20,737 nucleotides of DNA from an uncultured Mycoplasmatota bacterium. GTDB taxonomy: Bacteria > Bacillota_I > Bacilli_A > RF39 > UBA660. The position numbers were made by a program, and so were the translations under genes. Under the pieces are notes generated by a model, which did no database searches, was not told where the DNA came from, and saw only the letters and a list, made by a program, of their open reading frames with translations. The stretch is taken from NCBI GenBank assembly GCA_900551925.1, contig URXR01000016.1, forward strand, positions 1 to 20,737, in the 5' to 3' direction. This document shows positions 1 to 7,919 of the stretch, one piece after another (position 1 is the stretch's first letter; each line of letters opens with the position of its first letter).

Positions 1-42
1 ACCCCCTCAAAATGTTGTACCAAATATTGACATAACTCCCCT
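1..42 (+). repeat. Right-end-like sequence of an IS3-family element running off the window edge
   Basis: This stretch aligns by eye with the right end of the IS3 element at 10761-10803. Both carry a C-rich block (CCCCTC or CCCTC), then a TGT, then the shared block AAATATTGACA, then a CCC-rich tail. Most of the putative element would lie to the left of the window. A short leftward reading frame opens here at the ATG at 59-61 and stays open for 20 codons to the edge; it has only a weak ribosome site. Identification rests on one short eye alignment. Confidence 0.35.
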
Positions 43-98
43 TTGTAGTTTGTTCCTTCATCTTTACCACTACTTTCTTTAGTTTAGTATACATATTT

Positions 99-127
99 AT
101 TATATAATTTATTGAATAAAAAAACAA
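99..127 (-). promoter_or_regulatory. Leftward promoter, TTGTTT-17-TATAAT
   Basis: On the minus strand the -35 TTGTTT (122-127) and -10 TATAAT (99-104) are separated by exactly 17 bases. The -35 lies in the T tract of the terminator of the neighbouring TasA-like gene. The promoter points off the left edge, toward the IS-like end. The same promoter in the same relation to a terminator occurs at 10923-10951. Confidence 0.6.
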
Positions 128-130
128 GTA
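99..130. repeat. 32-bp promoter/terminator repeat, copy 1
   Basis: This segment matches 10923-10954 at 30 of 32 positions; only the two bases after ATTATATAATTTATT differ (GA here, AC there). The repeat spans a leftward promoter and the T tract of the flanking terminator. Weaker similarity continues into the leader (CTAA, GAAAGTA on the minus strand). Confidence 0.7.
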
Positions 131-145
131 CCATTTTTGATACTT
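118..145 (-). terminator. Rho-independent terminator of the TasA-like pair
   Basis: Read leftward, AAGTATC pairs with GGTACTT (7 bp with one G-U pair, loop of 6), followed after a G by seven T. It ends the transcript of the gene at 171-893. Its T tract doubles as the -35 region of the next leftward promoter. Confidence 0.75.
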
Positions 146-170
146 GAGATTTTTAATTATTTTTTATACT

Positions 171-893
171 CTAAGATAATACTTGAGTGGCTCCGATTTT
201 AAGTTTGAAACTAAAGCTACCACCAGCTTGACTTTCTGTTTGACTTGTACCCCAAATTTCTCCAGCTGCTTCACAAGTTCCTTCACTGCTATATGATGTA
301 TCGCTACATACTCCTGTATTATTAGATGAACTTGTATTACCTCCAGTACCTTCACTGGTTACCCAAGCTTTGATAGTATAATTTATAGTGTGATTACCAG
401 TTACTGTAGCTGAATCTATTTTATAATCTGTTATGCTAGTATCATATTGTCCTGCTTGTCCAACTAAGCTACCTACTGTTACTCCGGCAGTTGATGAAGT
501 TCCTGCTAAATATTCTGTAGCTCCAGAATCTACGCTTTTATAAGCTTGGATTTTAACATTATTTGCTCCGATACTATCATCTGGGGTTACGCTATCTACT
601 TCAGTAAGAGCAACATCATATCCGACAGTCATTGTTCCAACCATAGTAGAAGTTAATTGACATGTTGCAGCATTATCTGAAGCTGCGATTCCTTCGGTAT
701 CTGTCATAGCACTAGTATTTGGAAGATTAAAAGTTGTTTCAGCACAGTTCATAGTAACATAACCAGTACTTAAAGTGTTTTCTTTGGTACCACTTAGATC
801 TGCTGTGAAAACGGCATAGGAAGTGGCAATAATAGCTACAACTAAAACTACAACAGCTGCAATTGAAATACCTAAAACTTTCTTATTATCCAT
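171..893 (-). CDS. TasA/camelysin-like secreted protein (SipW-type signal peptide)
   Basis: A 240-residue secreted protein. Residues 1-30 form a signal segment: MDNKK, then a long Val/Ile/Ala core ending in SYAVFTADLSG. A short aromatic motif after the core followed by an Asn and a Gly about ten residues on (TLSTGYV) is typical of TasA/CalY proteins cut by SipW-type signal peptidases; those family members form extracellular fibres. The body is Thr/Ser-rich and beta-prone, ending in FSFKLKIG. It is a paralog of the next gene upstream (shared LP-x-S/D block and shared C-terminal KLKIG). Around residues 192-216 it has a Cys-containing insert (VCSDTSYSSEGTCEAAGEIW) absent from the paralog. The ATG has AAAGGA about ten bases upstream. 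The 22-base gap to 916-1566 suggests one transcript. Fibre formation is inferred, and no sipW gene is in the window. Confidence 0.7.
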   Translation of the reverse strand: MDNKKVLGISIAAVVVLVVAIIATSYAVFTADLSGTKENTLSTGYVTMNCAETTFNLPNTSAMTDTEGIAASDNAATCQLTSTMVGTMTVGYDVALTEVDSVTPDDSIGANNVKIQAYKSVDSGATEYLAGTSSTAGVTVGSLVGQAGQYDTSITDYKIDSATVTGNHTINYTIKAWVTSEGTGGNTSSSNNTGVCSDTSYSSEGTCEAAGEIWGTSQTESQAGGSFSFKLKIGATQVLS

Positions 894-915
894 ATATACC
901 TAATCCTTTCTTCTA

Positions 916-1566
916 TTAAGCAGTTAAGTTACCACTTACACCTATTTTTAATTTATATTCATATTTTGTCGCACTAGTCCAGCTAGAAGCATCTGTATTA
1001 GAATCTACCCACATTCTAAGTCTATATTTAGTTGTATTAGTAGTATCTGCACTAGTGTGAACATGAGTTAAATAGCTTGTTTTTCCAGAATCAAAAGTAA
1101 GTGTTCCAGTATTTCCTGCTGTAATAATATTACTAATTAAAGTTGGAGCCATCACTTGGTCTTCACCATCTTCAGTTAAAGCTGATAAATAAACTTTAAC
1201 ATTATTATCAGGTAATCTTGTATAACCACTGGTTGGATCTATTTTTGTAATTGAAATTGTGTAATTAATATTACCTGGTGCTCCACTAGCATTAGTGGTA
1301 ACTGCGAAATCAAAAGAGTCATCTTCTCCTTGGGCCATACCATTAGCATCTGACATTGGAAGAGCATTACCAATATTTATAACATCTGTCGATTCAAGTA
1401 AACTCATAGAAATGTTTCCTGTTCCGATTGTATTAGCATTACTACTAGTATAATTCCAAGTATAAGCTGCAACAGCAACACCAGCAATGGCTGCTAATAA
1501 GACAAAAATTCCTAATATAGTACCTGCTACGCTACGTTTTTTCTTAGTTTCAATTTCTTCAAACAT
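916..1566 (-). CDS. TasA/camelysin-like secreted protein (paralog of 171-893)
   Basis: A 216-residue protein with a charged N-terminus (ETKKKRS), a hydrophobic segment at about 12-34 and a likely cleavage site near AVAAYTW. It is followed by SSNANTIGTGNISM, which resembles the post-signal region of TasA-type proteins. The rest is a Thr/Asn-rich beta domain ending in YEYKLKIGVSGNLTA. It aligns with the downstream gene through LPMSDANGMA (against LPNTSAMTDTEGIA) and the common C-terminal KLKIG block, so the two arose by tandem duplication. A strong AGGAGG lies seven bases before the ATG. Immediately upstream is a perfect TATGATA/TATCATA inverted repeat. It probably heads a two-gene unit ended by the terminator at 118-145. 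A role as surface fibre or matrix protein is inferred from family only. Confidence 0.68.
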   Translation of the reverse strand: MFEEIETKKKRSVAGTILGIFVLLAAIAGVAVAAYTWNYTSSNANTIGTGNISMSLLESTDVINIGNALPMSDANGMAQGEDDSFDFAVTTNASGAPGNINYTISITKIDPTSGYTRLPDNNVKVYLSALTEDGEDQVMAPTLISNIITAGNTGTLTFDSGKTSYLTHVHTSADTTNTTKYRLRMWVDSNTDASSWTSATKYEYKLKIGVSGNLTA

Positions 1567-1578
1567 ATAAATACCTCC

Positions 1579-1598
1579 TATGATACAAATTTATCATA
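1579..1598 (-). promoter_or_regulatory. TATGATA...TATCATA inverted repeat abutting the ribosome site
   Basis: On the minus strand TATGATA and TATCATA form a perfect 7-bp inverted repeat (spacer 6) ending directly at the AGGAGG of the TasA-like gene. The upstream arm also resembles a -10 hexamer (TATGAT), though I see no convincing -35. It could be a -10 element, an operator or an mRNA hairpin near the ribosome site. The same arrangement occurs at 14474-14496. Confidence 0.4.
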
Positions 1599-1672
1599 AA
1601 TTTCAGAAAAAGTAAAAGGTTTTCCAATTTTTTTCAAAAATATTTACATTTTAAGACAAATAATGGTTTTGA

Positions 1673-4600
1673 TTAAATAGCATTTTCTAATAGATCGAAA
1701 AGAGAAATTTGACTAGACTCAGGTAAGTCTTTTAAAATACCCATAATTTTCATTCTTTCAATTAATGTTCCAGATACTTTGCATCTTTTTTGAAAATCTT
1801 CAATACTTAAGAATTCTTTTTTATCACGTTCTACTATGATGTTGTTAGCAACAGTATCTCCAAGACCATCGATAGCTCTAAATGGTGGAATTAAAGTCAT
1901 TTGATCTTCATCTATAATAAAATTGCTAGAGTGACTTTTGTTTAAATCAACTGAACCAAATTTAAAGCCACGAGCTGTCATTTCAAGAGCTACTTCTAAA
2001 GTTGCAATTAAATCTTGTTCTTTTACTGAAAGACCGAACTTTTTTAGTTTTAATTCATTCAATTTTTCTTTTATTTTATCATAACCTAGTTCCATAACTT
2101 CTAAATCAAATGAGAAACATTTTATTGAGAAAAAGGTTGCATAATATTCAATTGGTCTATTTATTTTGTACCAAGCAATACGCCAAGCTGCTGAGATATA
2201 AGCTGTGGCATGAGCTTTAGGGAACATGTATTTTATTTTATCGCAGGAATCTATGTACCATTCAGGAATATTGTTTTCTTTTAGAAGTTTTTTATAACCA
2301 TCCCATTTTTCTTTTTCTTTCTTTTGTTTTCCTTTACGAACAAGTTCCATAATTTTAAAAGCATCAATTGGTTTTATGCCATGGTTACTTAAATAAACCA
2401 TAATATCATCACGACAGCCTATTGTTTCTTTAAAAGGACAGATATTATTTCTTACTAATTCTTGAGCATTGCCATTCCAAACATCGGTTCCGTGAGATAG
2501 TCCAGAAATTTTAACTAATTCGGCAAATGTTGTTGGTTTAGTTTCTAAGACGATTCCTATAACAAAACGAGTAAATTCAGGAAGGCCTAAGCACCCTACT
2601 TCACAATCTATTTGTTCTGGAGTTACGTTTAGAGCTTTAGTTGAGGTAAATAAGCTCATTACTTCTTTATCATCCATTGGTACAGTATCAGGATCGATTC
2701 CTGTTAGGTCATGAAGCATTTTAAAAATTGTAGGGTTATCGTGTCCTAGTATATCAAGTTTTAATAGACAGTCTTCTATATCGTGATAATTGAAATGAGT
2801 TGTAGCCCAATCAGCGGTTATATCATCGGCGGGATACCCATATGGAGTAAAGTCGAATATTTCTTTATAATCTGGTACTACAACAATTCCTCCAGGGTGT
2901 TGACCGGTAGTTCTTTTAACTCCAGTTACCCCTTTAGCCAGTCTTTCTATTTCTAGTGGTCTAATACCATCGATACCACGATCTTCATAATAGCCTTTAA
3001 CAAAGCCAAAGGCGGTTTTATCAGCAACGGTTCCTATTGTTCCCGCTCTAAAGACATGATCTTCTCCAAATAATACTTTAGTATATTCATGAGCTCTAGC
3101 TTGATAATCTCCGGAGAAGTTAAGGTCGATATCTGGTACTTTGTCAGCATTGAATCCTAGGAATGTCGCAAAGGGCATATCTTGTCCTTCTTTTTTCATC
3201 ATAGTCCCACATTCACATTTTCTATCAGGAAGGTCATAACCACTTGGATAGTTTTTACCAAAAGCTTCACCATTTTCTTCAAAAATACTTTTTTTACAGT
3301 TTGGACAAACATAATGAGCTGGAAGTGGATTTACTTCAGATATTCCGAGCATTGTTGCGACAAAGGAAGACCCTACTGAACCACGTGATCCAACGACATA
3401 GCCATCTTTATTACTTTTTTCTACTAGTTTTTGAGAAATTAAATAAATAGAATCGAAACCTCCATTTATAATACCGTTTAATTCACTTTCTAAACGTTCT
3501 TTAACATTTTCTGGAAGCGGATCTCCATAAATTGAGGTAGCTTTATCATAACAAATATTTCTAATAGTTTCTTGACTATTTTCAAATTTTGGAGAAAAGG
3601 GAATTCCTTTGGTATCAGGAATTATTTCAAATTCTTCAATCATGTCTGCTATTTTATTAGGATTAGTTATTACTATTTTATTAGCTTCTTCTTCTCCTAG
3701 AAAGGCGAAGTCTTCAAGCATTTCAGTAGTAGTTCTAAAATGCATTGAGGGAATACTTTTGATATCTCTTCTATTTAAGGGGTGACGGCCTCCCCCAGGA
3801 ACTTTTTGGTTGACAATGAATTCACGATAAATTTTATCATCTCTATCTAAATGATGTACATCTCCAGTAGCTACGACTAATTTATTTTTTTCGTTAGCAA
3901 CTTTGATAATTTTTTTGATATTATCAAGAAGTTCTTCTCTAGAGTTAAAGTCATTTAAATCTATTAAGTAACTATAAACTTCTGGAGGTTGTACTTCGAT
4001 ATAATCATAGAAGTTCATGAGATCGCTTATTTCTTCTTCACTTTTACTACGCGCTAAACGAAAGATTTCACTGTTTGAGCAGCTACTACTGATAAGAATT
4101 CCTTCGCGATATTTAGTTATTTCACTTCTTAAGATGCGAGGGGTTTTATATAAATATTTAGTATTAGCATAACTTAAAATTTTAAATAAGTTTTTTAAAC
4201 CGGTTTGATTTTTTACTAATAAATTTATGTGATATAGTTCACCAAATTTATGAATATCATTTTTACTTACTAATAAGTCTATATCTTTCATTTTTTCAAT
4301 TTTCTTAACCTTTAGTTTAAGTAACATTTGATGAAATATTTTAGCAGTTGCTAAAGCATCATAGTCAGCACGATGGTGTCCTTCTTCATCAAAATCAATA
4401 TCATATCTTTTTACTAAAGCTGAAAGAGAATGCCTTGAATAATTGGTGTCAATTGCTCTAGAAAGCTGTAAGGTATCTATTAAAGGATTAGTGTATTCTC
4501 CTAGATTATATTTTTGATAAGCCATAGTAAGGAAAGAAGCATCAAATTTAGCATTATGGGCGACCATTGGCAGGTCCCCAGTCCATTTAATGAAATCTTT

Positions 4601-6028
4601 TATTACTTCTTCTTCAGTAGGACAATCACTTAACATTTCATCAGTTATATTAGTAAGTCTTATAATATGAGGTTCAAGTTTTTTGCCGGGATTTATAAGT
4701 TTGTCATAGGTATCGATTATTTCGCCATTTTTTATCTTAACTGCTCCGACTTCAATTATTGAATCTCCCCCACCAGCGTTAAATCCTGTGGTTTCAAAGT
4801 CAAAGACAACATAGGTATTATCTAAAAGTTTAGAGTCATTTGGCCTTATTACTAAATCAATATCATCATCAATCATAGCAAGTTCTAATCCAAATAAAAT
4901 TTTGATATCTTTCTTATAGCGGCAAGCTTCAGGAAAGGTTTGGATACTATTGTGATCAGTAATAGCAATCGCTTTGTGTCCCCATTTTATAGCTCTTTTT
5001 ACTAAGTCTTTGATGGTTACTACTCCATCCATTTGACTCATCATAGTATGAGCATGAAGTTCTACTCTTTTTACAGGAGCTTCATCTAAAATTTCTTTTT
5101 CTTCTTTTTCGATTATTTCAATATTTCTAGCATTTATAACAAAATCGTTATAAAAATTATTATTTTTAATATTTCCTTTTACTCTAATCCACATATCTTC
5201 TTTAAATGAATTTAAATATTTTTCGTATTCTTCTTCGCTGCGGGCAAAAATACGTAAGTACATACTGGTTGTAAAATCAGTAACTTTTAGAGTAAATCCA
5301 TAAAAACCTTTTTTAGCTGCGGGAACAATTCCAAATATTTTTACTTCTACTACAATATTATCAATTTCATAATTAATATCATTTAAGGCTGTTATTGGTC
5401 CAGTTACTTCTTTAAATAACTGATTTGATCTTTGATAAGAATTATTTGTGTTTTTAGGAGTAAATTCTTCTTGAGATGGTGTTTTTTTAGTAACTTTAAA
5501 TTTACTATCATCTATTTGTTTGTCATGATCTATTTCTTCTTTTATGAGATTACCTTTTTCTAAATTTATTCTTATCTCTGGTAAGGTTTTAAAGCCAAAC
5601 TTAGTAAAATAATTATTAAGACATTCTAATTTTTTTCTTAAAGTTATTTCTTCGGCTTTATTATATACTTCAATAAAATATTTATTATCCTCTTTTACTA
5701 ATCTATCTGAGAACATATTATAATAGAGATTATTATTATTGATTAAAATTAAAATTTCTTTATAATAGTCTTCATATAACGATAAATCTTCTTCTTTAGT
5801 ATGAACTGTTATTTTATAGGTATATTTTTTATTAACATAGTTATTTAGACACTCTAAAAAAAGATTAAGAGCTTCATACTTAATATTTGTAGGATTATTT
5901 AAAATAATATTCCAAATATTTTTTTCTTCATGAACTATAATCTTTTCTATATCAGCATTATCAAAGTAAGAAAAGTCTTCTTTTGGATAATTAATTTTTT
6001 CTAGTAAATCTTTAATTCTTGCCTTCAT
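1673..6028 (-). CDS. polC: DNA polymerase III alpha subunit, PolC type
   Basis: The replicative polymerase of low-GC Gram-positives, 1451 residues, close to the family's usual ~1440. Domains in order: a divergent N-terminal region (1-200); an OB-fold segment (about 220-310); a PHP domain opening at VELHAHTMMSQMDG (322-335) and resuming after the exonuclease (VATGDVHHLDR near 720); a 3'-5' exonuclease inserted at about 405-570 (DFETTG near 410, HNAKFD near 491, HHRADYDA near 551); and a zinc site formed by CPNC (908-911) and CEC (938-940). The palm has catalytic Asp residues in VPDIDLNFSG (about 964-973), and TGQHPGGIVVVP is near 1042. The C-terminus has a helix-hairpin-helix-like region. The ATG has GGGAGG five bases upstream and follows the unknown gene by 12 bases, so it is probably translated from the same message. 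The sequence looks intact. Confidence 0.97.
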   Translation of the reverse strand: MKARIKDLLEKINYPKEDFSYFDNADIEKIIVHEEKNIWNIILNNPTNIKYEALNLFLECLNNYVNKKYTYKITVHTKEEDLSLYEDYYKEILILINNNNLYYNMFSDRLVKEDNKYFIEVYNKAEEITLRKKLECLNNYFTKFGFKTLPEIRINLEKGNLIKEEIDHDKQIDDSKFKVTKKTPSQEEFTPKNTNNSYQRSNQLFKEVTGPITALNDINYEIDNIVVEVKIFGIVPAAKKGFYGFTLKVTDFTTSMYLRIFARSEEEYEKYLNSFKEDMWIRVKGNIKNNNFYNDFVINARNIEIIEKEEKEILDEAPVKRVELHAHTMMSQMDGVVTIKDLVKRAIKWGHKAIAITDHNSIQTFPEACRYKKDIKILFGLELAMIDDDIDLVIRPNDSKLLDNTYVVFDFETTGFNAGGGDSIIEVGAVKIKNGEIIDTYDKLINPGKKLEPHIIRLTNITDEMLSDCPTEEEVIKDFIKWTGDLPMVAHNAKFDASFLTMAYQKYNLGEYTNPLIDTLQLSRAIDTNYSRHSLSALVKRYDIDFDEEGHHRADYDALATAKIFHQMLLKLKVKKIEKMKDIDLLVSKNDIHKFGELYHINLLVKNQTGLKNLFKILSYANTKYLYKTPRILRSEITKYREGILISSSCSNSEIFRLARSKSEEEISDLMNFYDYIEVQPPEVYSYLIDLNDFNSREELLDNIKKIIKVANEKNKLVVATGDVHHLDRDDKIYREFIVNQKVPGGGRHPLNRRDIKSIPSMHFRTTTEMLEDFAFLGEEEANKIVITNPNKIADMIEEFEIIPDTKGIPFSPKFENSQETIRNICYDKATSIYGDPLPENVKERLESELNGIINGGFDSIYLISQKLVEKSNKDGYVVGSRGSVGSSFVATMLGISEVNPLPAHYVCPNCKKSIFEENGEAFGKNYPSGYDLPDRKCECGTMMKKEGQDMPFATFLGFNADKVPDIDLNFSGDYQARAHEYTKVLFGEDHVFRAGTIGTVADKTAFGFVKGYYEDRGIDGIRPLEIERLAKGVTGVKRTTGQHPGGIVVVPDYKEIFDFTPYGYPADDITADWATTHFNYHDIEDCLLKLDILGHDNPTIFKMLHDLTGIDPDTVPMDDKEVMSLFTSTKALNVTPEQIDCEVGCLGLPEFTRFVIGIVLETKPTTFAELVKISGLSHGTDVWNGNAQELVRNNICPFKETIGCRDDIMVYLSNHGIKPIDAFKIMELVRKGKQKKEKEKWDGYKKLLKENNIPEWYIDSCDKIKYMFPKAHATAYISAAWRIAWYKINRPIEYYATFFSIKCFSFDLEVMELGYDKIKEKLNELKLKKFGLSVKEQDLIATLEVALEMTARGFKFGSVDLNKSHSSNFIIDEDQMTLIPPFRAIDGLGDTVANNIIVERDKKEFLSIEDFQKRCKVSGTLIERMKIMGILKDLPESSQISLFDLLENAI

Positions 6029-6040
6029 AATGCCTCCCTA

Positions 6041-6886
6041 CTACAATACTTCTATATTTTCTACTGGAACTAACTTAGTTCTAAAGATAGCTTTTTTATT
6101 TTTGACTAAAAAGGCTATAAATGAATAAATATCAATGGTTTTTAGAATTTTTTCGTATTTATAGTTTGTTTTATCAAAGAAAATATTGTCTCTAACCATA
6201 TATTTATCAAAATCTTCTAGGGGTACTCCTAGATACATAAGCCAGTATGGATAAATTTTTTCTTTTAAATCTCTTAAATCTTTTTTGCCAATTTTATATT
6301 TAGACTCTTTAGTAACTCTCGTATATAATTCATTAGTTATAGCTAGTTCTATTACAACATCTAAAATATCTTTTTCTTCAGTTTTTAATTTATAAATTTC
6401 GTTTTTAATGATTTTGTAAACTAGATATGTTAGAAAATTATCTTTGTCTCTAGTGATAATTTTCTTACCAATAGTCATAATATTAGTTTCTAAATTAGTT
6501 TCGACAACATCTAAATTAGGATGAACAACACAAATTTTGTAGTCATGTTTTATATCGAATTTTAAAATATTATTAAGTTCTCTGTTATATTTACGGCGGT
6601 TTTTATCCCATATTTCTAAGATATTAAGACGATATCTATTAGTTTCTATTTTAATCTTTTTATAATAAGGACTTTTTTCAATCAAATTATAAATTAAGTC
6701 ATCATCAGGGATAAAGTTTTCTAAGTCTTTTATTATTTCTTCTTTATCTTTATGTACTAAAGAGTATTCTTTTTTATGATCTTTCCATAGTTTTTGTTTT
6801 AATTTATGAATATCATCGCTTACTGAAGATTCGTAAAGTAAATGCCAAATAAGTAAATATTTATTTGTTATAATATCTAGTTTCAT
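6041..6886 (-). CDS. Unrecognised protein encoded directly upstream of polC
   Basis: A 281-residue, charged, Lys/Ile/Asp-rich soluble protein with no signal peptide or clear membrane segment. I do not recognise the family. Visible blocks are WHLLYESSVSDDIHKLKQKLW near the N-terminus, a central KICVVHPNLDVVETNLE, and a helical ELAITNELYTRVTKES followed by YPYWLMYLGVPLEDFDKYM. No Walker motif, HExxH or Cys cluster is visible. A longer reading could begin at a GTG at 6893-6895, but that GTG overlaps the ribosome site AGGTGG. The ATG at 6884-6886, five bases beyond it, is the better start. The gene lies 23 bases after the AI-2E-like permease and 12 bases before polC in the same direction, so cotranscription is likely. 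A link to replication is only positional. Confidence 0.75.
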   Translation of the reverse strand: MKLDIITNKYLLIWHLLYESSVSDDIHKLKQKLWKDHKKEYSLVHKDKEEIIKDLENFIPDDDLIYNLIEKSPYYKKIKIETNRYRLNILEIWDKNRRKYNRELNNILKFDIKHDYKICVVHPNLDVVETNLETNIMTIGKKIITRDKDNFLTYLVYKIIKNEIYKLKTEEKDILDVVIELAITNELYTRVTKESKYKIGKKDLRDLKEKIYPYWLMYLGVPLEDFDKYMVRDNIFFDKTNYKYEKILKTIDIYSFIAFLVKNKKAIFRTKLVPVENIEVL

Positions 6887-6909
6887 AACTACCACCTATA
6901 AATATAATA

Positions 6910-7878
6910 TCACACTTTTTCCTGCCTTGGAAAGAAAAATAGCAATAAATTTTTAATTATTAAGAATAAAGGAATAGCTAGAAGAATTCCTATGAATCCA
7001 AAAAGAGAGGCAAAGATAAAACAAGATAGAATAATGCTTACTAATGATACTTTTAGAGTTTTTTTATAGATTTTTGGTTCAATTACATAACTATTAAAAA
7101 TTGGTACTAGAATCATGACAATACTGGTTGCTATAAAAAGAGGCATACTTATGGACCAAGCGGAAATAAGCGCTAGTGCATTGGTTATTAAAGCGCCGAT
7201 TAAAGGAATTACCGAAGTTACTCCCGAAAGAAGGGCTAGAAGAAGGAAATAAGGGTGTCCTATTAAAAAATAAATTACTAGGTATTCTACTATTTCTATT
7301 AAAATTATTAAATAAAATCCTTTGTAATAATTAAATAAATCTCTATCTATTTTAGTAAATAATTCATATTTATTTAAGTAGTTTTTTATTTTTTGCATAT
7401 TAAAAAGAAAATATATAGAAAGAACAATAACTATAAGAAAAGAAGTAAGAAATGAAGCTCCTTCATTAATTAAATGAATTCCGCTTTCTACTGATAGAAA
7501 ATCATTTAAGTAAGAAGTTATTTCTTTAGTTTCTAAAGGTGTTTTGGATAAAAAATACATAATATCATTACTTATTAAAGGTAGTTCTTTAGTAAAAATA
7601 GGAATGGAAAAAGAAATTAAAAGTATTGAAAGAGAAATACATAAAAAAATTACTATCAGACAAGAATATGGATATGATATTTTTTTAGTTAGAAAGATTA
7701 CACATGGGTATAAGGAATAGCTTATAAAAAAGGCTAAAAATATGGGAAAAGTAATTTCTAAAATTGTATGTAAAAAGTCTTTATAAAAGTCTAATTTAGT
7801 TATAAAAAAAATGGTAATTATTATTAATAAAATATTTAGTAGTTTATAATTTATTTTTTCCAAATAATAATCACCCAT
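6910..7878 (-). CDS. AI-2E-family (PerM/YtvI-like) membrane permease
   Basis: A 322-residue integral membrane protein with about seven or eight hydrophobic segments. Family hallmarks are the LLSGVTSVIPLIGALITN block near 217-234, the VPIFNSYVIEPKIYKKTLKVS segment near 258-278, and a final FGFIGILLAIPLFLIIKNLL helix. Members transport varied small solutes or ions, and few are proven autoinducer exporters, so no substrate is claimed. It is slightly short for the family (usually 340-370). The start is uncertain. The ATG at 7876-7878 has no ribosome site, whereas GGGTGAT six bases before a TTG at 7861-7863 would give a protein five residues shorter (MEKINYK). It is the first gene of the likely permease-unknown-polC unit. 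Confidence 0.85.
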   Translation of the reverse strand: MGDYYLEKINYKLLNILLIIITIFFITKLDFYKDFLHTILEITFPIFLAFFISYSLYPCVIFLTKKISYPYSCLIVIFLCISLSILLISFSIPIFTKELPLISNDIMYFLSKTPLETKEITSYLNDFLSVESGIHLINEGASFLTSFLIVIVLSIYFLFNMQKIKNYLNKYELFTKIDRDLFNYYKGFYLIILIEIVEYLVIYFLIGHPYFLLLALLSGVTSVIPLIGALITNALALISAWSISMPLFIATSIVMILVPIFNSYVIEPKIYKKTLKVSLVSIILSCFIFASLFGFIGILLAIPLFLIIKNLLLFFFPRQEKV

Positions 7879-7894
7879 TAAAGTTTATGTTTAA

Positions 7895-7916
7895 AAAAAA
7901 GATTTATTAGCTTTTT
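7895..7916 (-). terminator. Weak terminator after the variable-protein gene
   Basis: Read leftward, AAAAAG pairs with CTTTTT (6 bp, loop of 9) and three further T follow. It lies just past the stop of the 7920-9563 gene. It is AT-rich with one G-C pair, so some read-through into the permease gene is likely, and I see no clear promoter for the permease. Confidence 0.45.
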
Positions 7917-7919
7917 AGT

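Noticed and set aside
1..8. C run at the very left edge as a second phase-variable tract
   Set aside because: Only five C are present (positions 2-6), too short for frequent slippage, and it is explained by the IS-end alignment.
164..355. Short minus-strand frame within the TasA-like gene
   Set aside because: It overlaps the 3' part of the gene in another frame and has no supporting signal.
3182..3450. Two short plus-strand frames inside polC
   Set aside because: They lie opposite well-conserved polC zinc-site and palm coding sequence and look like shadows.
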